A stretch of DNA of 64,000 nt from Oxalicibacterium flavum (GTDB lineage Bacteria; Pseudomonadota; Gammaproteobacteria; Burkholderiales; Burkholderiaceae_D). Every line of letters starts with the position of its first letter. The first letter of the stretch is position 1. Both the position numbers and the translations under genes were made by a program. The stretch lies in the NCBI RefSeq assembly GCF_014635065.1, contig NZ_BMCG01000002.1:620001-684000 (forward strand), read 5' to 3'. Of this stretch, positions 8,873-21,954 are shown piece after piece. A model generated the notes under the pieces. That model was given only the letters and a program-made list of their open reading frames with translations, was not told the DNA's origin and did no database searches.

Positions 8873-10279
8873 CTAGTAAGCGTTGTCACGCTGCAGCGCG
8901 ACCTTCACGGTGCGCACGATGATCCACAGATCGAGCAGCAGCGACCAGCGCCGCAGATAGTCGAGGTCATAGGCAATGCGCGCTTCCATCTTTTCCAGCG
9001 TCTCGGTCTCGCCCCGGAAACCGTTGACCTGCGCCCAGCCGGTGATGCCGGGCCGCACCTTGTGGCGCAGCATGTAGCCCTTGATCTGCTTGCGGTAGAG
9101 CTCGTTGTGCGCGACCGCATGCGGACGCGGACCGACGATGCTCATGCGTCCCTGCAGCACATTGATGAACTGCGGCAGCTCGTCGAGCGAACTGCGGCGC
9201 AGGAAGGCACCGATGCGCGTGACGCGCTTGTCGTTGCGCGTGGCCTGCGTGACCTGCGCGCCATCTTCCGCCACCGTCATCGAACGGAACTTGTAAACAA
9301 TGATCTCTTCGCCATAGAGGCCGTAGCGGCGCTGCTTGAAGATCGCCGGCCCCGGCGAACCGAGCTTGACCGCGATCGCGATCGCCAGCATCACCGGCAG
9401 CAGCATGATCAGGATCAGCGTGCCGAGCACCACGTCGCTGACGCGCTTGACCATGTTGTTCATGCCGGTGAACGGTGTCTCGCAGATCGCCACCACCGGT
9501 ACCCCGGCCACGCTGTCGAAGCGCGCCTGGATCAGGTCGAACACATACAGGTCGGGCAGGAAATAGATCGAGGCCGTGGTGTCCTGCAGTTCGTCGAGCA
9601 GCTTGCGGATGCGTGGCTGCGCCGACATCGGCTGGCTGATGAAGATGGTGCTGATGTTGTGCGCACGCGCATAGCCCGGCAGGTCGTTCATGCTGCCGAG
9701 CAGCGGAATCCTTGTTCCCTCGGGCTGGCGCGACAGGTCGCGGTCGTCGAAGAATCCCTCCACATGCATCAACAGCCCCGGATGCTCCTCGATGCGCTGT
9801 GCCAGCTTGAGCGCCACGTCGTTGACGCCGACGATCAGCACCGAACGCACCAATCCGCTCTTGCGCAGGCTGTAGCTGATGCGATGCGCAGCGATCTGAC
9901 TGCCCACCAGCGCCACCGGCGTCAGTGCGAACCACAGTACCAGCGTTTCCATCGCGAACAGGCTGAAGAAACCCGTCAGGTAACCGAGCAACAATAGAAA
10001 GCCGATCACGATCATCCAGTTCAGCAGCGCCGCCTTGGTGAAATCCCAGAAGGTCGCATCGCGCGGCATGTGACGCTGTTCGCCGAAACCGAACAGCGTG
10101 GAGCTGATGAAGAAAGTGATGATGGCAAGCACCGCATGATTGCCGGTGATCTCGTCTCCGGTCGCCAGCGCCACCAGGTACAGCATGACGATGGCAACCA
10201 CCGGTTCGATCAGGCGCATGCCCCATGAGCGGGCATGCATGTCGTTCGGTGTCTGAATATGGCTGAGCTTAGAATTCAT
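8873..10279 (-). CDS. epsB: EpsB, polyprenyl-phosphate sugar-1-phosphate transferase
   Basis: A 468-residue initiating transferase. The start at 10279 (MNSKLSHIQTPNDMHARSWG) overlaps epsL by 11 bases. It has four or five N-terminal membrane segments (within residues 20-130), a Rossmann-like CoA-binding domain (about 140-260), a membrane helix at 278-303 and a C-terminal phosphoglycosyltransferase domain with KFRSMT (330-335), DELPQF (366-371) and IVGPRPHA (381-388). It would move a hexose-1-phosphate from a UDP-sugar to undecaprenyl phosphate, the first step of EPS repeat synthesis. Glucose is the usual donor of the family, not proven here. Confidence 0.93.
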   Translation of the reverse strand: MNSKLSHIQTPNDMHARSWGMRLIEPVVAIVMLYLVALATGDEITGNHAVLAIITFFISSTLFGFGEQRHMPRDATFWDFTKAALLNWMIVIGFLLLLGYLTGFFSLFAMETLVLWFALTPVALVGSQIAAHRISYSLRKSGLVRSVLIVGVNDVALKLAQRIEEHPGLLMHVEGFFDDRDLSRQPEGTRIPLLGSMNDLPGYARAHNISTIFISQPMSAQPRIRKLLDELQDTTASIYFLPDLYVFDLIQARFDSVAGVPVVAICETPFTGMNNMVKRVSDVVLGTLILIMLLPVMLAIAIAVKLGSPGPAIFKQRRYGLYGEEIIVYKFRSMTVAEDGAQVTQATRNDKRVTRIGAFLRRSSLDELPQFINVLQGRMSIVGPRPHAVAHNELYRKQIKGYMLRHKVRPGITGWAQVNGFRGETETLEKMEARIAYDLDYLRRWSLLLDLWIIVRTVKVALQRDNAY

Positions 10280-11525
10280 AGCGGGTCGCAATCTGGAAGC
10301 CCTTGGTCCGGTACGTCGTGGCAGACGTCGCATCGGAATTCAGGCGCTGATCGTAAACAGACAGTCGAATGTTGAGTTGCCTCAACGGCAGATACGTCAT
10401 CCCCAATGTGCTCTTGCGGTATCGATCCGATCGGTCGATCCGGTTGTAATCCCTGTCCTCCGACTGCAGCATGGCATCGAAGCCCATCTTGGCGGTCGCC
10501 TGCCAGTTGGCCTTGATGCTCGCACCGGTGTTGCGCGAGTAATTCGAGCTCAGGTCATCGGGCTCGCCGACGATCGCCTCGCGATCGTAGCGATAGATGC
10601 CGGAACCCAGTTCACGCCATGCCGCCAGCGTAAAGCTGGTCTTGCCGGTCGCCGCCCAGTTGGCCGTAAGGCGCGCATCGGGCCCGGTGAAATCGCGGCC
10701 CACCTGCGAATCGAAACGCCGTCGTGCCCAGCCGCCAAGGAACTGCAGATCGGTCTTGCCGGTCAGCCGCCACTTGACGTTGGCCTTGACCTCGTCCTGC
10801 GTGTAATCGCTGCCCAGGCCCGGCAACTGGTTCGGATAAGTCGCATCGCTGTGCCGCAGCACCAGGCCGATCCGGTTCTGGCTGCGCGCGATGTAATCGA
10901 TGCCGACCTCGCTCGCGTCGATGCTCAAACGCGCCGAGGGAATATCTTCGTAATTCACGTCGTCGCGGCTCACGCCCGCCGTCACGCGCCACGCCGGATG
11001 GAAATGCCAGCCGCCGTTGGCGAACGAGCGGCGCTGCGTGCGCACGCTGCTCGGCAACGGCGTGCCGTCGGCCGCAACGTCGTTGAACGGCGTCAGCGTC
11101 TCGATGTAGCTGGTGCCCACGTTGCCGCTGAAGCGATTGCCCATGACCCAGTTCCAGTTCGCCAGCAGGCGACGCCCGTCGTTGTCGAAACGGCTGAAGT
11201 CGTCGTACCTGGTGTCGTTGAGCGAAGCATCCACACGCACGCGCTGACGGCTGATTTCCTTGTCGAATCGAATTCCCACTGTCGTCTTCCGCCAGGTATC
11301 TCCCGACCGCACGCCATCGTCCGGTTGGCGGGAAATGTTGTCGTCGTGATAGATGCCATAACCTACATACGGGGTGAACGTATCGCCCTCGGCCGCCAGC
11401 ACCGGCTGCGCCGCGATCAGCAGACACACGCCGAGTTGCACCACACCGATCCGCAAGCGCACCGTTTCACCGCAACCCTTGCCGATCCCGTGCGAATGAA
11501 GCGCTGCGGCAATGCCAGCCTGCAT
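10269..11525 (-). CDS. epsL: EpsL, outer-membrane beta-barrel protein of the eps operon
   Basis: A beta-rich outer-membrane protein whose export signal core (IGVVQLGVCLLIAAQPVLA) ends just before the mature start AEGDTFTPYVGYGIYHDD. The rest alternates short amphipathic strands and turns, and the C-terminus TKGFQIATRYEF ends in the aromatic residue typical of barrels. It is the first gene of the eps operon and matches the EpsL family, possibly an outer-membrane EPS secretin. The start is uncertain: ATG at 11525 has a GAGGGGG ribosome site eight bases upstream, but an in-frame TTG at 11573 with GGGAGAGG upstream is also possible. Confidence 0.82.
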   Translation of the reverse strand: MQAGIAAALHSHGIGKGCGETVRLRIGVVQLGVCLLIAAQPVLAAEGDTFTPYVGYGIYHDDNISRQPDDGVRSGDTWRKTTVGIRFDKEISRQRVRVDASLNDTRYDDFSRFDNDGRRLLANWNWVMGNRFSGNVGTSYIETLTPFNDVAADGTPLPSSVRTQRRSFANGGWHFHPAWRVTAGVSRDDVNYEDIPSARLSIDASEVGIDYIARSQNRIGLVLRHSDATYPNQLPGLGSDYTQDEVKANVKWRLTGKTDLQFLGGWARRRFDSQVGRDFTGPDARLTANWAATGKTSFTLAAWRELGSGIYRYDREAIVGEPDDLSSNYSRNTGASIKANWQATAKMGFDAMLQSEDRDYNRIDRSDRYRKSTLGMTYLPLRQLNIRLSVYDQRLNSDATSATTYRTKGFQIATRYEF

Positions 11526-11837
11526 AGGCATCACCCCCTCGGATTCGGAACGATTACTGTGACTTTTATGCAAGACAAACCTCTCCCAAAAATTATGTCC
11601 ATACCTCTCGACTGCACGTCGGCGTATGGCGTTTTAGAAGATACCGGCAGATTTTAGTTCAAAAAAGACAATGAAAAAAAGACAATAATCTTGTCATGGG
11701 AATTCGTGGCAAAAAAGCGCCATTGCCTGCATTCATGCGGGTTTCCAGCCGGAACGAAAAATCCGGGATTACCTGATTGACGGAAAGAGAAGCGAGTAAC
11801 GTGCCAGAACGGCAAGAAAAAACGAAGAGAAAGCAAA
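11526..11837. other. Gap between epsL and tRNA-Pro; eps leader region
   Basis: Apart from the possible longer epsL start (to 11573), I see no convincing gene here. The part next to epsL should hold the eps operon promoter and leader, but I could not find a good -10/-35 pair. The AT-rich 11655-11700 stretch has only short A runs. A 73-codon minus-strand frame at 11654-11875 overlaps the tRNA terminator and has no supporting feature. Confidence 0.5.
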
Positions 11838-11870
11838 AAGGGACGTAAAGGCAAAACCTTTACGTCCCTT
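11838..11870 (-). terminator. Rho-independent terminator of tRNA-Pro
   Basis: A perfect 14-bp stem (11838-11851 with 11857-11870) and a five-base loop. Read on the minus strand it is followed at once by CTTTTTGC. It lies ten bases past the tRNA 3' end and would end that transcript. Confidence 0.92.
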
Positions 11871-11879
11871 CGCATTTAT

Positions 11880-11956
11880 TGGTCGGAGTACTAGGATTCG
11901 AACCTAGGACCCTCTGCTCCCAAAGCAGATGCGCTACCGGGCTGCGCTACACTCCG
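11880..11956 (-). tRNA. tRNA-Pro (anticodon TGG)
   Basis: The 77-base cloverleaf reads on the minus strand from CGGAGTG to an encoded CCA. The acceptor stem pairs CGGAGTG with TACTCCG (one G-T pair); the D-arm contains AGCGCAGCCCGGTAGCGCA. The anticodon arm CTGCT-TTGGGAG-CAG exposes TGG, and the T-arm is CCTAG-GTTCGAAT-CCTAG. Discriminator A precedes the genomic CCA. It has its own promoter and terminator and is not part of either flanking operon. Confidence 0.97.
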
Positions 11957-11967
11957 AAAAGAAAAAG

Positions 11968-11996
11968 ATCATACCGCACCGGCGCACTGCGGTCAA
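11968..11996 (-). promoter_or_regulatory. Sigma-70-type promoter of tRNA-Pro
   Basis: On the minus strand TTGACC (11991-11996) and TATGAT (11968-11973) are separated by exactly 17 bases. The -10 lies 11 bases upstream of the tRNA 5' end, which is the expected spacing. Confidence 0.85.
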
Positions 11997-11997
11997 T

Positions 11998-12022
11998 ATA
12001 AAAGAAGACGTTGTCACGTCTT
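11998..12022 (-). terminator. Terminator after glmM
   Basis: A 7-bp stem AAGACGT/ACGTCTT (12005-12011 with 12016-12022), a four-base loop and, on the minus strand, CTTTTAT after the stem. It begins directly after the glmM stop codon and separates the ftsH-folP-glmM operon from tRNA-Pro. Confidence 0.75.
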
Positions 12023-13360
12023 TCAGGCAGCGACCTTGTCGGCGATACGGCGCGCCATCCGCTCGGCCACGGCAGCATCGGCTGCCTCCACCATCACGCG
12101 AATCAACGGCTCGGTACCCGAGGCACGCAACAGGACCCGGCCATTGTCGCCAAGCTCCCTTTCCACAGCCTCCTTCTCCGACTGCAAGGCCTGGTTGTTC
12201 TTCCAGTCGAAGCCCGGCTGCACGCGCACGTTGACCAGACTCTGCGGATACAGCGCGATATCTTCCGTCAGTTGCGCCAGCGTCGCGCCACTGCGCTTGA
12301 GTGCCGACAGTATCTGCAAGGCCGAGATGATACCGTCGCCGGTGGTGTGCTTGTCGAGGCACAGCATGTGGCCCGAGCCTTCGCCGCCGACCAGCCAGCC
12401 GCGCTCCTGCAGCGCTTCCAGCACATAGCGATCGCCGACGTTGGCCCGCACGAAACCGATACCCATCTTGCGGAAGGCGACTTCGAGCGCCATGTTGGTC
12501 ATCAGCGTACCGACCGCGCCTTCCAGCGGACGCGTCTCCATGCGGTCGCGCACCATGATGTAGAGCAGCTCGTCGCCATTGAAGATGCGTCCCTTGGCGT
12601 CAACCACGATCAGGCGGTCTGCATCGCCGTCGAGCGCGATGCCGATGTCCGCCTTGTGCTGCTGCACTGCCTCGACCAGCGCCTGCGGCGCGGTGGCGCC
12701 GACCTTGTCGTTGATGTTGAAGCCGTTCGGCTTGTCGCCAATGGCGATCACTTCCGCCCCGAGTTCGTGGAACACGTGCGGCGCAATGTGGTAAGCGGCG
12801 CCGTGTGCGCAGTCAACGACCATTCTGGTACCGCGCAGATCGAGTTCGTTGGGAAAGGTGCTCTTGCAGAACTCGATGTAGCGTCCGCGCGCGTCGTCGA
12901 GACGCGTGGCGCGGCCCAGCCTCCTCGATTCCACGCAAGCCATCGGGACTTCGAGCGCGGCTTCGATCTCGAGCTCCACGGCGTCAGGCAGCTTGTTGCC
13001 GGATGCCGAGAAGAACTTGATACCGTTGTCTTCATATGGATTGTGCGAGGCAGAAATCACCACCCCGGCAGCGAGACGCAACGCGCGCGTCAGATAGGCG
13101 ATCGCCGGCGTCGGCATCGGGCCGGCCAGCATGACATCTACACCAGCGGCTGAAAAACCCGCTTGCAGCGCCGCTTCCAGCATGTAACCCGAAATGCGCG
13201 TGTCCTTGCCGATCAGGACGACCGGCCGGCTACCCGGGATCTCCGCCTTCGCCAGCACCGTGCCGGCGGCATAGCCGAGCCGCATCACGAAATCCGGCGT
13301 GATCGGCGCTTCCCCTACTCGTCCTCGTACGCCATCGGTACCAAAATATTTACGTGCCAT
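12023..13360 (-). CDS. glmM: Phosphoglucosamine mutase
   Basis: A 445-residue enzyme converting glucosamine-6-phosphate to glucosamine-1-phosphate for UDP-GlcNAc, hence for peptidoglycan and LPS. The N-terminus [20 protein letters not shown] is diagnostic. The catalytic phosphoserine loop is [15 protein letters not shown] (Ser105), the metal loop is ALDGDADRL near residue 240-250, and the sugar-phosphate loop is [15 protein letters not shown] near the C-terminus. Length is normal for the family. It is last in the run rlmE-ftsH-folP-glmM on the minus strand, the order also seen in other proteobacteria. Confidence 0.98.
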   Translation of the reverse strand: MARKYFGTDGVRGRVGEAPITPDFVMRLGYAAGTVLAKAEIPGSRPVVLIGKDTRISGYMLEAALQAGFSAAGVDVMLAGPMPTPAIAYLTRALRLAAGVVISASHNPYEDNGIKFFSASGNKLPDAVELEIEAALEVPMACVESRRLGRATRLDDARGRYIEFCKSTFPNELDLRGTRMVVDCAHGAAYHIAPHVFHELGAEVIAIGDKPNGFNINDKVGATAPQALVEAVQQHKADIGIALDGDADRLIVVDAKGRIFNGDELLYIMVRDRMETRPLEGAVGTLMTNMALEVAFRKMGIGFVRANVGDRYVLEALQERGWLVGGEGSGHMLCLDKHTTGDGIISALQILSALKRSGATLAQLTEDIALYPQSLVNVRVQPGFDWKNNQALQSEKEAVERELGDNGRVLLRASGTEPLIRVMVEAADAAVAERMARRIADKVAA

Positions 13361-13411
13361 TTTCTGTTTTTTGCTTGTATGAAATGAATTCTTCGTGTGG
13401 ATTGTCGGCCA

Positions 13412-14245
13412 CTAGGCCAGCGCTTCCCAAACCTTCAGCGCATCGACGGTCGAGGCCACATCGTGCACACGCACGATGTGCGCTCCATGCGCAGCTGCCG
13501 CCAGCGCCGCTGCCACGCTGCCCGCCGCGCGCTGCTCGATCGGACGTCCGGTCAGCGTGCCGATCATGGTCTTGCGCGACACGCCTACCAGCAACGGCGT
13601 ATCGAGCGCCTTCTGCATGTCGCCGATACACCCGAACAATGCCAGGTTATGCTCATGCGTCTTGCCGAAGCCGAAACCCGGATCGATGCACAGACGCTCG
13701 TCGGCAATGCCGGCCCGGCATGCCTGCGCAATGCGCCGTGCCAGAAAGGCCGTTACCTCCGCCACCACATCTGCATATACCGGATTCTGCTGCATGCTTT
13801 GCGGCTCGCCCTGCATGTGCATGATGCACAGCGCGCAATCGGAACCCGCAACCGCTTCCCACGCGCCCTCGCCGCGAAAGCCGTTGATGTCGTTGATCAT
13901 GTCGGCACCGGCCGCGATCACCTCGCGCATCACCGCCGGCTTGTAGGTATCGATCGACAGCGGCACGCCAAGCTCGCGCAGTCCGAACACCAGCGGCATC
14001 ACGCGATCGAGTTCTTCCTGCAGCGACAGCGGCTGCGATCCCGGTCGGCTCGACTCGCCGCCGATATCGATGAGATCCACGCCATCGGCGATCATCGCCT
14101 CGGCGTGCGTGAGCGCCGCATCAAGCGAATGATAGCGGCCGCCGTCCGAAAACGAATCCGGCGTCACATTGAGGATACCCATCACCAGCGGCCGCCGCCG
14201 CGTGAGCGGAAGACGAAAACGTCCGCATTGCAAATAAGTCTGCAT
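13412..14245 (-). CDS. folP: Dihydropteroate synthase
   Basis: A 277-residue TIM-barrel enzyme that joins p-aminobenzoate to dihydropterin pyrophosphate in folate synthesis, the target of sulfonamides. Visible motifs are MGILNVTPDSFSDGG (pterin/pyrophosphate loop), DIGGESSRPGSQPL, NDINGF and the C-terminal region with GVSRKTMIG and RVHDV. The start at 14245 (MQTYLQCGRFRLPLTRRRPL) is chosen because the longer frame, to 14491, runs into ftsH. It lies between ftsH and glmM, an order also known from E. coli. Confidence 0.97.
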   Translation of the reverse strand: MQTYLQCGRFRLPLTRRRPLVMGILNVTPDSFSDGGRYHSLDAALTHAEAMIADGVDLIDIGGESSRPGSQPLSLQEELDRVMPLVFGLRELGVPLSIDTYKPAVMREVIAAGADMINDINGFRGEGAWEAVAGSDCALCIMHMQGEPQSMQQNPVYADVVAEVTAFLARRIAQACRAGIADERLCIDPGFGFGKTHEHNLALFGCIGDMQKALDTPLLVGVSRKTMIGTLTGRPIEQRAAGSVAAALAAAAHGAHIVRVHDVASTVDALKVWEALA

Positions 14246-14346
14246 GGATTCCCCTTTTTGGGAGCAGGCGCAAGACTGCGCGCCCCCCAAACAAAAAGGG
14301 CAAGGATTTCTCCTCACCCTCGTTACTGCCAGCCCGGTTGATCGGA

Positions 14347-16233
14347 TCAGGCCGGTGCCGTTGCGTTCGGCGCCACGTCGTCGGATGGATTGCCCGGCGG
14401 CTGGTTCTTGACCGGCAGACCCGACTTCGGCGGACGCGGCTCGCGGCCTTCCATGATGTCGTTGATCTGATCGGAGTCGATGGTTTCCCAATCCAGCAGC
14501 GCCTTGGTCATCATCTCGACCTTGTCGCGGTTTTCCTCGAGCAGGCGGCGCGCCAGCGCGTACTGCGTGTCGAGGATGGTGCGGATTTCCTGGTCCACCT
14601 TCTGCTGCGTGGCTTCCGACACGGTCTTGGCGCCCATGCGGCCCATGTAGGTATCCTGATCGGTATCCTCATAGACCATGGTACCCAGCGTTTCCGACAT
14701 GCCGTAGCGCGTCACCATCGCGCGTGCCAGCTTGGTCGCACGCTCGAAGTCATTGGAAGCGCCGGTCGACATCTGGTGCATGAAGATTTCCTCGGCAATG
14801 CGGCCGCCGAACAGGATGGAAATCTCTTCCAGCATCTTGTCCTTGTACATGTTGATGCGGTCATGTTCGGGCAGCTGCCAGGTCAGGCCCAATGCAAAAC
14901 CGCGCGGCATGATCGTGACCTTGTGCACCGGATCGGCCTTGGGCAGCAGCTTGGCAACCACCGCATGACCCGACTCGTGGTAGGCCGTGTTGCGACGCTC
15001 TTCCTCGCGCATGACGGCCGACTTGCGTTCCGGTCCCATGACGATCTTGTCCTTGGCATCCTCGAAGTCCTGCATCTCGACCAGACGCTTGTTGCGGCGT
15101 GCCGCAAACAGCGCCGCCTCGTTGACGAGGTTGGCCAGATCGGCGCCCGAGAAGCCCGGGGTGCCGCGTGCCAGGATGTCGGCCTTGACGTCGCTGGAGA
15201 TCGGGACCTTGCGCATGTGCACGTTCAGGATCTGTTCGCGGCCGCGGATGTCCGGCAGGCCGACAATGACCTGGCGGTCGAAACGGCCCGGGCGCAGCAG
15301 CGCCTTGTCGAGCACGTCGGCGCGGTTGGTCGCGGCGATCACGATGACGCCCGAGTTCGGCTCGAAACCGTCCATCTCGACCAGCATCTGGTTCAGGGTC
15401 TGTTCGCGCTCGTCGTTGCCACCGCCCATGCCGGCACCGCGATGACGGCCGACCGCATCGATCTCGTCGATGAAGATGATGCAGGGCGAATGCTTCTTGG
15501 CGTTTTCGAACATGTCGCGCACGCGCGATGCGCCGACGCCCACGAACATCTCGACGAAGTCGGAACCGGAGATCGTGAAGAACGGCACTTTTGCTTCGCC
15601 GGCGATGGCACGTGCCAGCAGGGTCTTACCGGTACCCGGCGGGCCGACCATCAACACGCCGCGCGGAATGCGACCGCCAAGTTTCTGGAAGCGCGTCGGA
15701 TCGCGCAGGAATTCGACCAGTTCGCCAACTTCTTCCTTGGCTTCGTCGCAACCGGCGACGTCGGCAAAGGTCACGGCATTCTGCGTTTCATCCAGCATGC
15801 GCGCCTTGGACTTGCCGAACGAGAACGCCCCGCCCTTGCCACCGCCCTGCATCTGGCGCATGAAGAAGATCCAGACACCGATCAGCAGCAGCATCGGGAA
15901 CCAGGAAATGAAGATCTGCGACAGGAAGGATTGTTCTTCCGGCTGCTTGACGTCGAACTTGACGCCGTTGTTCACGAGGTCGCCGATCAGGCCGCGATCC
16001 AGATAGGTGATCGCGGACTTGATCTTCTTGCCATCGGTGGTGGTCGCGACGATGACGCGGTCCTCGATGGTCGCCTCGCGGATGCGCTTGGCTTTGACTT
16101 CGTCCAGGAAATCGGAGTAAGGAATAGGCGTGGCGGAACCGGAAGCGGTGCGGCCGTCGAACTGCTTGAAGACGGTGAAAAGGACCATCCCGATGACCAC
16201 CCAGATCGCGGCCTTGGAAAACATGTTATTCAC
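14347..16233 (-). CDS. ftsH: ATP-dependent zinc metalloprotease FtsH
   Basis: A 628-residue membrane-anchored AAA+ protease that degrades misfolded membrane proteins and regulators. Two N-terminal membrane segments (about 8-24 and 100-120) flank a periplasmic domain. The AAA module has Walker A GPPGTGKT and Walker [13 protein letters not shown], plus the second-region-of-homology segment [17 protein letters not shown]. The zinc site is HESGHA near residue 420. The start is GTG at 16233: AAGGAG lies five bases upstream, whereas the ATG three codons later is too far from it. It follows rlmE by 124 bases, the common rlmE-ftsH order. Confidence 0.98.
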   Translation of the reverse strand: MNNMFSKAAIWVVIGMVLFTVFKQFDGRTASGSATPIPYSDFLDEVKAKRIREATIEDRVIVATTTDGKKIKSAITYLDRGLIGDLVNNGVKFDVKQPEEQSFLSQIFISWFPMLLLIGVWIFFMRQMQGGGKGGAFSFGKSKARMLDETQNAVTFADVAGCDEAKEEVGELVEFLRDPTRFQKLGGRIPRGVLMVGPPGTGKTLLARAIAGEAKVPFFTISGSDFVEMFVGVGASRVRDMFENAKKHSPCIIFIDEIDAVGRHRGAGMGGGNDEREQTLNQMLVEMDGFEPNSGVIVIAATNRADVLDKALLRPGRFDRQVIVGLPDIRGREQILNVHMRKVPISSDVKADILARGTPGFSGADLANLVNEAALFAARRNKRLVEMQDFEDAKDKIVMGPERKSAVMREEERRNTAYHESGHAVVAKLLPKADPVHKVTIMPRGFALGLTWQLPEHDRINMYKDKMLEEISILFGGRIAEEIFMHQMSTGASNDFERATKLARAMVTRYGMSETLGTMVYEDTDQDTYMGRMGAKTVSEATQQKVDQEIRTILDTQYALARRLLEENRDKVEMMTKALLDWETIDSDQINDIMEGREPRPPKSGLPVKNQPPGNPSDDVAPNATAPA

Positions 16234-16357
16234 TGAGACTCCTTGGACGCCAGCGCGCCTTTTTCTATGGATGTAAGACCGATTCTACCTGCAAAAACCC
16301 AGCCGTGCAGTATCCGGTATTGGGGTTAAAGTGCCGGAAACAAGGCCGAAATGGCCA

Positions 16358-17002
16358 TCAAAGCGGATTTTTCAGCGTTTTGCCGAGCAAAAAGACTTCC
16401 GACGATTTATCGCGGCTGGCCTTGGGCTTTTTCTGCACCACGGTCTTGAATTCGGCACGAAATTTTTCCACCAGGTACTGGTATCCGGAACCGTTGAAAC
16501 ATTTGACCAATAACGCGCCCGAGGGCTTCATGTGGTGCTGGGCGAAATCCACTGCCAGATCGACAATATCCTGCACGCGCGCCGCGTCGGCCACCGCGAT
16601 GCCCGACAGATTGGGCGCCATGTCCGACAGCACGATATCCGCCTTGCGTCCTTCCAGCACCGCTTCCAGCTTTTCCAGTACGTCCTGCTCGCGGAAGTCG
16701 CCGAGGATGAAATGGACGTCGGCAATCGGCTCCATCGGCAGCATGTCGAGGCCGATGATGGTGCCATTGATGCCGCCGCCTTCGGCCCCGGCCAGCTTGT
16801 TGCGCGCATATTGCGACCAGCTTCCCGGTGTGGCGCCCAGATCGACGATCACCTGCCCGGGACGGATCAGTTTTTCCTCCTCGTCGATTTCCTTGAGCTT
16901 GTAGACGGCACGCGCCCGGTAACCTTCCTTCTGCGCCTGCTTCACATAGGGATCGTTGATGTGGTCGTGCAACCAGCTTTTGTTCAATTTCTTCTTGGCC
17001 AT
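16358..17002 (-). CDS. rlmE: 23S rRNA 2'-O-methyltransferase RlmE (RrmJ/FtsJ)
   Basis: A 214-residue SAM-dependent enzyme that methylates U2552 of 23S rRNA late in 50S assembly. The fold is visible from the basic N-terminus ([20 protein letters not shown]) through [14 protein letters not shown] (SAM loop), [14 protein letters not shown] (catalytic Asp) and [13 protein letters not shown] (catalytic Lys). The conserved K-D-K-E set appears complete. It is divergent from yhbY and upstream of ftsH. Confidence 0.96.
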   Translation of the reverse strand: MAKKKLNKSWLHDHINDPYVKQAQKEGYRARAVYKLKEIDEEEKLIRPGQVIVDLGATPGSWSQYARNKLAGAEGGGINGTIIGLDMLPMEPIADVHFILGDFREQDVLEKLEAVLEGRKADIVLSDMAPNLSGIAVADAARVQDIVDLAVDFAQHHMKPSGALLVKCFNGSGYQYLVEKFRAEFKTVVQKKPKASRDKSSEVFLLGKTLKNPL

Positions 17003-17090
17003 TCGCGTAGAATACTGGTTTTAAATCATGCGGGACAGCACTACCGGCGCCTGCGCCGCTGCTTTCTCTTCCCGCCCATTCGTCATCATC

Positions 17091-17561
17091 ATGTTCAAAC
17101 TCACCGCGGCCGAACGCAGCACCCTGCGCGCCGAAGCCCACGCCCTCAATCCTGTCGTCATCGTCGGCGAAGCCGGTCTCACCGACGGCGTGCTCAAGGA
17201 AATCGATGCCAGCCTCAACGCCCACGGCCTGATCAAGGTACGCGTGTTCGGCGACGAGCGCGAGGAACGCCTCGCCATCTACGAAACGATCTGCGACAAG
17301 CTTGGTGCCGCACCCGTACAGCACATCGGCAAGCTGCTGGTGCTCTATCGTCCCAAGAAGGAAGCGGAAAAGACGCGCAGCGAAACGCGCGGCAAGGGCC
17401 TGCGCGAAGTCACCATCGTCAAACCCAGCCCCAGCGGCACCAAGCGCCCGACGGTCACCAAGGTCATGGTCAAGGGCAACGAGCGCGTCACCCAGGGCGG
17501 TTCGATCAAGCGCGCCAAACCGCGTCAGGGCAGCAAGAAGAAATCGGCGCTTGGACGTTAA
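17091..17561 (+). CDS. yhbY: YhbY-family RNA-binding protein
   Basis: A 156-residue protein. Residues 1-95 form a CRS1/YhbY (CRM) domain: MFKLTAAERSTLRAEAHALN, then PVVIVGEAGLTDGVL with the glycine-rich GxxG-type loop, then LIKVRV. YhbY binds pre-50S ribosomal particles. The C-terminal 60 residues are a basic, low-complexity tail (KRPTVTKVMVKGNER, KRAKPRQGSKKK), longer than in E. coli YhbY. I chose the ATG at 17091 because the family begins right at this LTxxxR helix. It is divergent to rlmE, and its transcript ends at the hairpin 70 bases downstream. Confidence 0.92.
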   Translation: MFKLTAAERSTLRAEAHALNPVVIVGEAGLTDGVLKEIDASLNAHGLIKVRVFGDEREERLAIYETICDKLGAAPVQHIGKLLVLYRPKKEAEKTRSETRGKGLREVTIVKPSPSGTKRPTVTKVMVKGNERVTQGGSIKRAKPRQGSKKKSALGR

Positions 17562-17628
17562 TGTTCACTCCAACCGTCAGGCACCTCACAGCCTGATGGA
17601 CTGGAAGGCCAGCCGCAGTCAAAAAAAC

Positions 17629-17655
17629 AAGGCGCGTACCAACGCGCCTTTTTAG
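17629..17655. terminator. Bidirectional rho-independent terminator
   Basis: A 9-bp stem AAGGCGCGT/ACGCGCCTT with a four-base loop. The plus strand continues TTTTTAG, and a run of seven A on the other side gives a U-tract for minus-strand transcripts. It closes yhbY, and also the minus-strand carAB-greA-DUF4149 run that ends at 17696. Confidence 0.9.
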
Positions 17656-17695
17656 TTTCCCGCCTGCGCGGATCGGCAACAGCTCTCGCTGCCGA

Positions 17696-18148
17696 TCACC
17701 GCACCTTCACGATCAGCGCCACACCAAGCAGACTCTGCACGACATAGACTACCGTCGATGCGCCATGCAACAGGCCAAACTGCCGACGCAAGTCAGCGAT
17801 CTGCACCGGATCCTGCAGACCGTGCAAAGCCTCGCGCAGCTCCGCCATGAAGGGTTGCAGACAGAAATAGCCAAGCACCGTGCACGCCATCATGGCAATC
17901 ACCAGCCAGTGCAGCGGACGGCCATCGTCGGCAGCGAATGTACGCGTGCGCAACCGCTGCGTCAGTAACAGGAACACGCCACAGCCGATCGACAGCCACG
18001 CCATCACACGAAACAGGTTGCCGGCGATGCTGCCAGCCAGTTCGCGATCGCCGAGCGTGGAAAACAGCGTGGGCGCGACGATGAAACCGATCGTCCACAG
18101 CGCGCCGACCCACAGCGTGGCGACCAGGATGCGGCTGGCGCGCAGCAT
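17696..18148 (-). CDS. DUF4149 membrane protein
   Basis: A 150-residue protein with four predicted membrane helices: LVATLWVGALWTIGFIVAPT, MAWLSIGCGVFLLLTQ, LHWLVIAMMACTVLGYFCL and STVVYVVQSLLGVALIV. This is the layout of the DUF4149 family, common beside greA in betaproteobacteria. The function is unknown. Its ATG overlaps the greA stop codon by one base, so the two are probably translated together. Confidence 0.88.
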   Translation of the reverse strand: MLRASRILVATLWVGALWTIGFIVAPTLFSTLGDRELAGSIAGNLFRVMAWLSIGCGVFLLLTQRLRTRTFAADDGRPLHWLVIAMMACTVLGYFCLQPFMAELREALHGLQDPVQIADLRRQFGLLHGASTVVYVVQSLLGVALIVKVR

Positions 18149-18621
18149 CAGATGTACTGCACCTTGAGCACTTCGTACTCGCGCAGGCCGGCCGGCGCCT
18201 CGACCGCGATCACGTCGCCCTCGTGCTTGCCGATCATGGCGCGTGCGATCGGCGAGGTCACGGACACCTTGTTCTCCTTCAGGTCGGCCTCGTCGATGCC
18301 GACGATCTGATAGGTGACCTTGTCGCCCGAATCGAGGTCTTCCAGTTCCACGGTGGAACCGAACACCACGCGGCCGTCCGCATCCAGCGACTTGGGATCG
18401 ATGATCTGCGACGAACCGAGCTTGCCCTCGATATCGGCGATGCGGCCCTCGATGAAACTCTGACGTTCCTTGGCGGCATCGTACTCGGCGTTTTCAGACA
18501 GATCGCCCTGCGCGCGCGCTTCGGCGATCGCATTGATGACGGCCGGCCGGTCCTTGGATTTCAGTCGCTGCAATTCCTCTTTCAGGAGGTTCGCTCCGTG
18601 AAGCGTAATGGGTGTGCTCAT
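18148..18621 (-). CDS. greA: Transcription elongation factor GreA
   Basis: A 157-residue factor that rescues backtracked RNA polymerase by stimulating transcript cleavage. The N-terminal coiled coil ([20 protein letters not shown]) holds the catalytic acidic tip [16 protein letters not shown]. The C-terminal FKBP-like domain is [16 protein letters not shown] through [14 protein letters not shown]. The ATG at 18621 is the family start; the longer frame to 18669 would run into the upstream hairpin. It follows carB by about 100 bases. Confidence 0.98.
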   Translation of the reverse strand: MSTPITLHGANLLKEELQRLKSKDRPAVINAIAEARAQGDLSENAEYDAAKERQSFIEGRIADIEGKLGSSQIIDPKSLDADGRVVFGSTVELEDLDSGDKVTYQIVGIDEADLKENKVSVTSPIARAMIGKHEGDVIAVEAPAGLREYEVLKVQYI

Positions 18622-18645
18622 GTTTTTCCGTCCATACAAGTGGAA

Positions 18646-18704
18646 AACCACAGAGGCCGCAGATGGCACCGGAAGACCCGATGCCGTCTGTGACCTCTGT
18701 GGTT
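18646..18704 (-). repeat. Long imperfect hairpin between carB and greA
   Basis: AACCACAGAGG (18646-18656) pairs with CCTCTGTGGTT (18694-18704), and inner blocks around CAGATGGCA and TGCCGTCTG extend the stem. On the minus strand it is followed only by TTTTCC. It may be an attenuator or mRNA-processing hairpin that lowers read-through from carAB into greA. Confidence 0.6.
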
Positions 18705-18723
18705 GATTTATTGGGTTGTCGGC

Positions 18724-21946
<3,223 letters not shown>

Positions 21947-21954
<8 letters not shown>

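Noticed and set aside
11654-11875. A 73-codon minus-strand frame before tRNA-Pro
   Set aside because: It covers the tRNA terminator, has no ribosome site and no similarity that I recognise.
1-11956. tRNA-Pro as an integration site for the eps operon
   Set aside because: No integrase, no repeat of the tRNA 3' end on the far side, and eps base composition matches the housekeeping genes.
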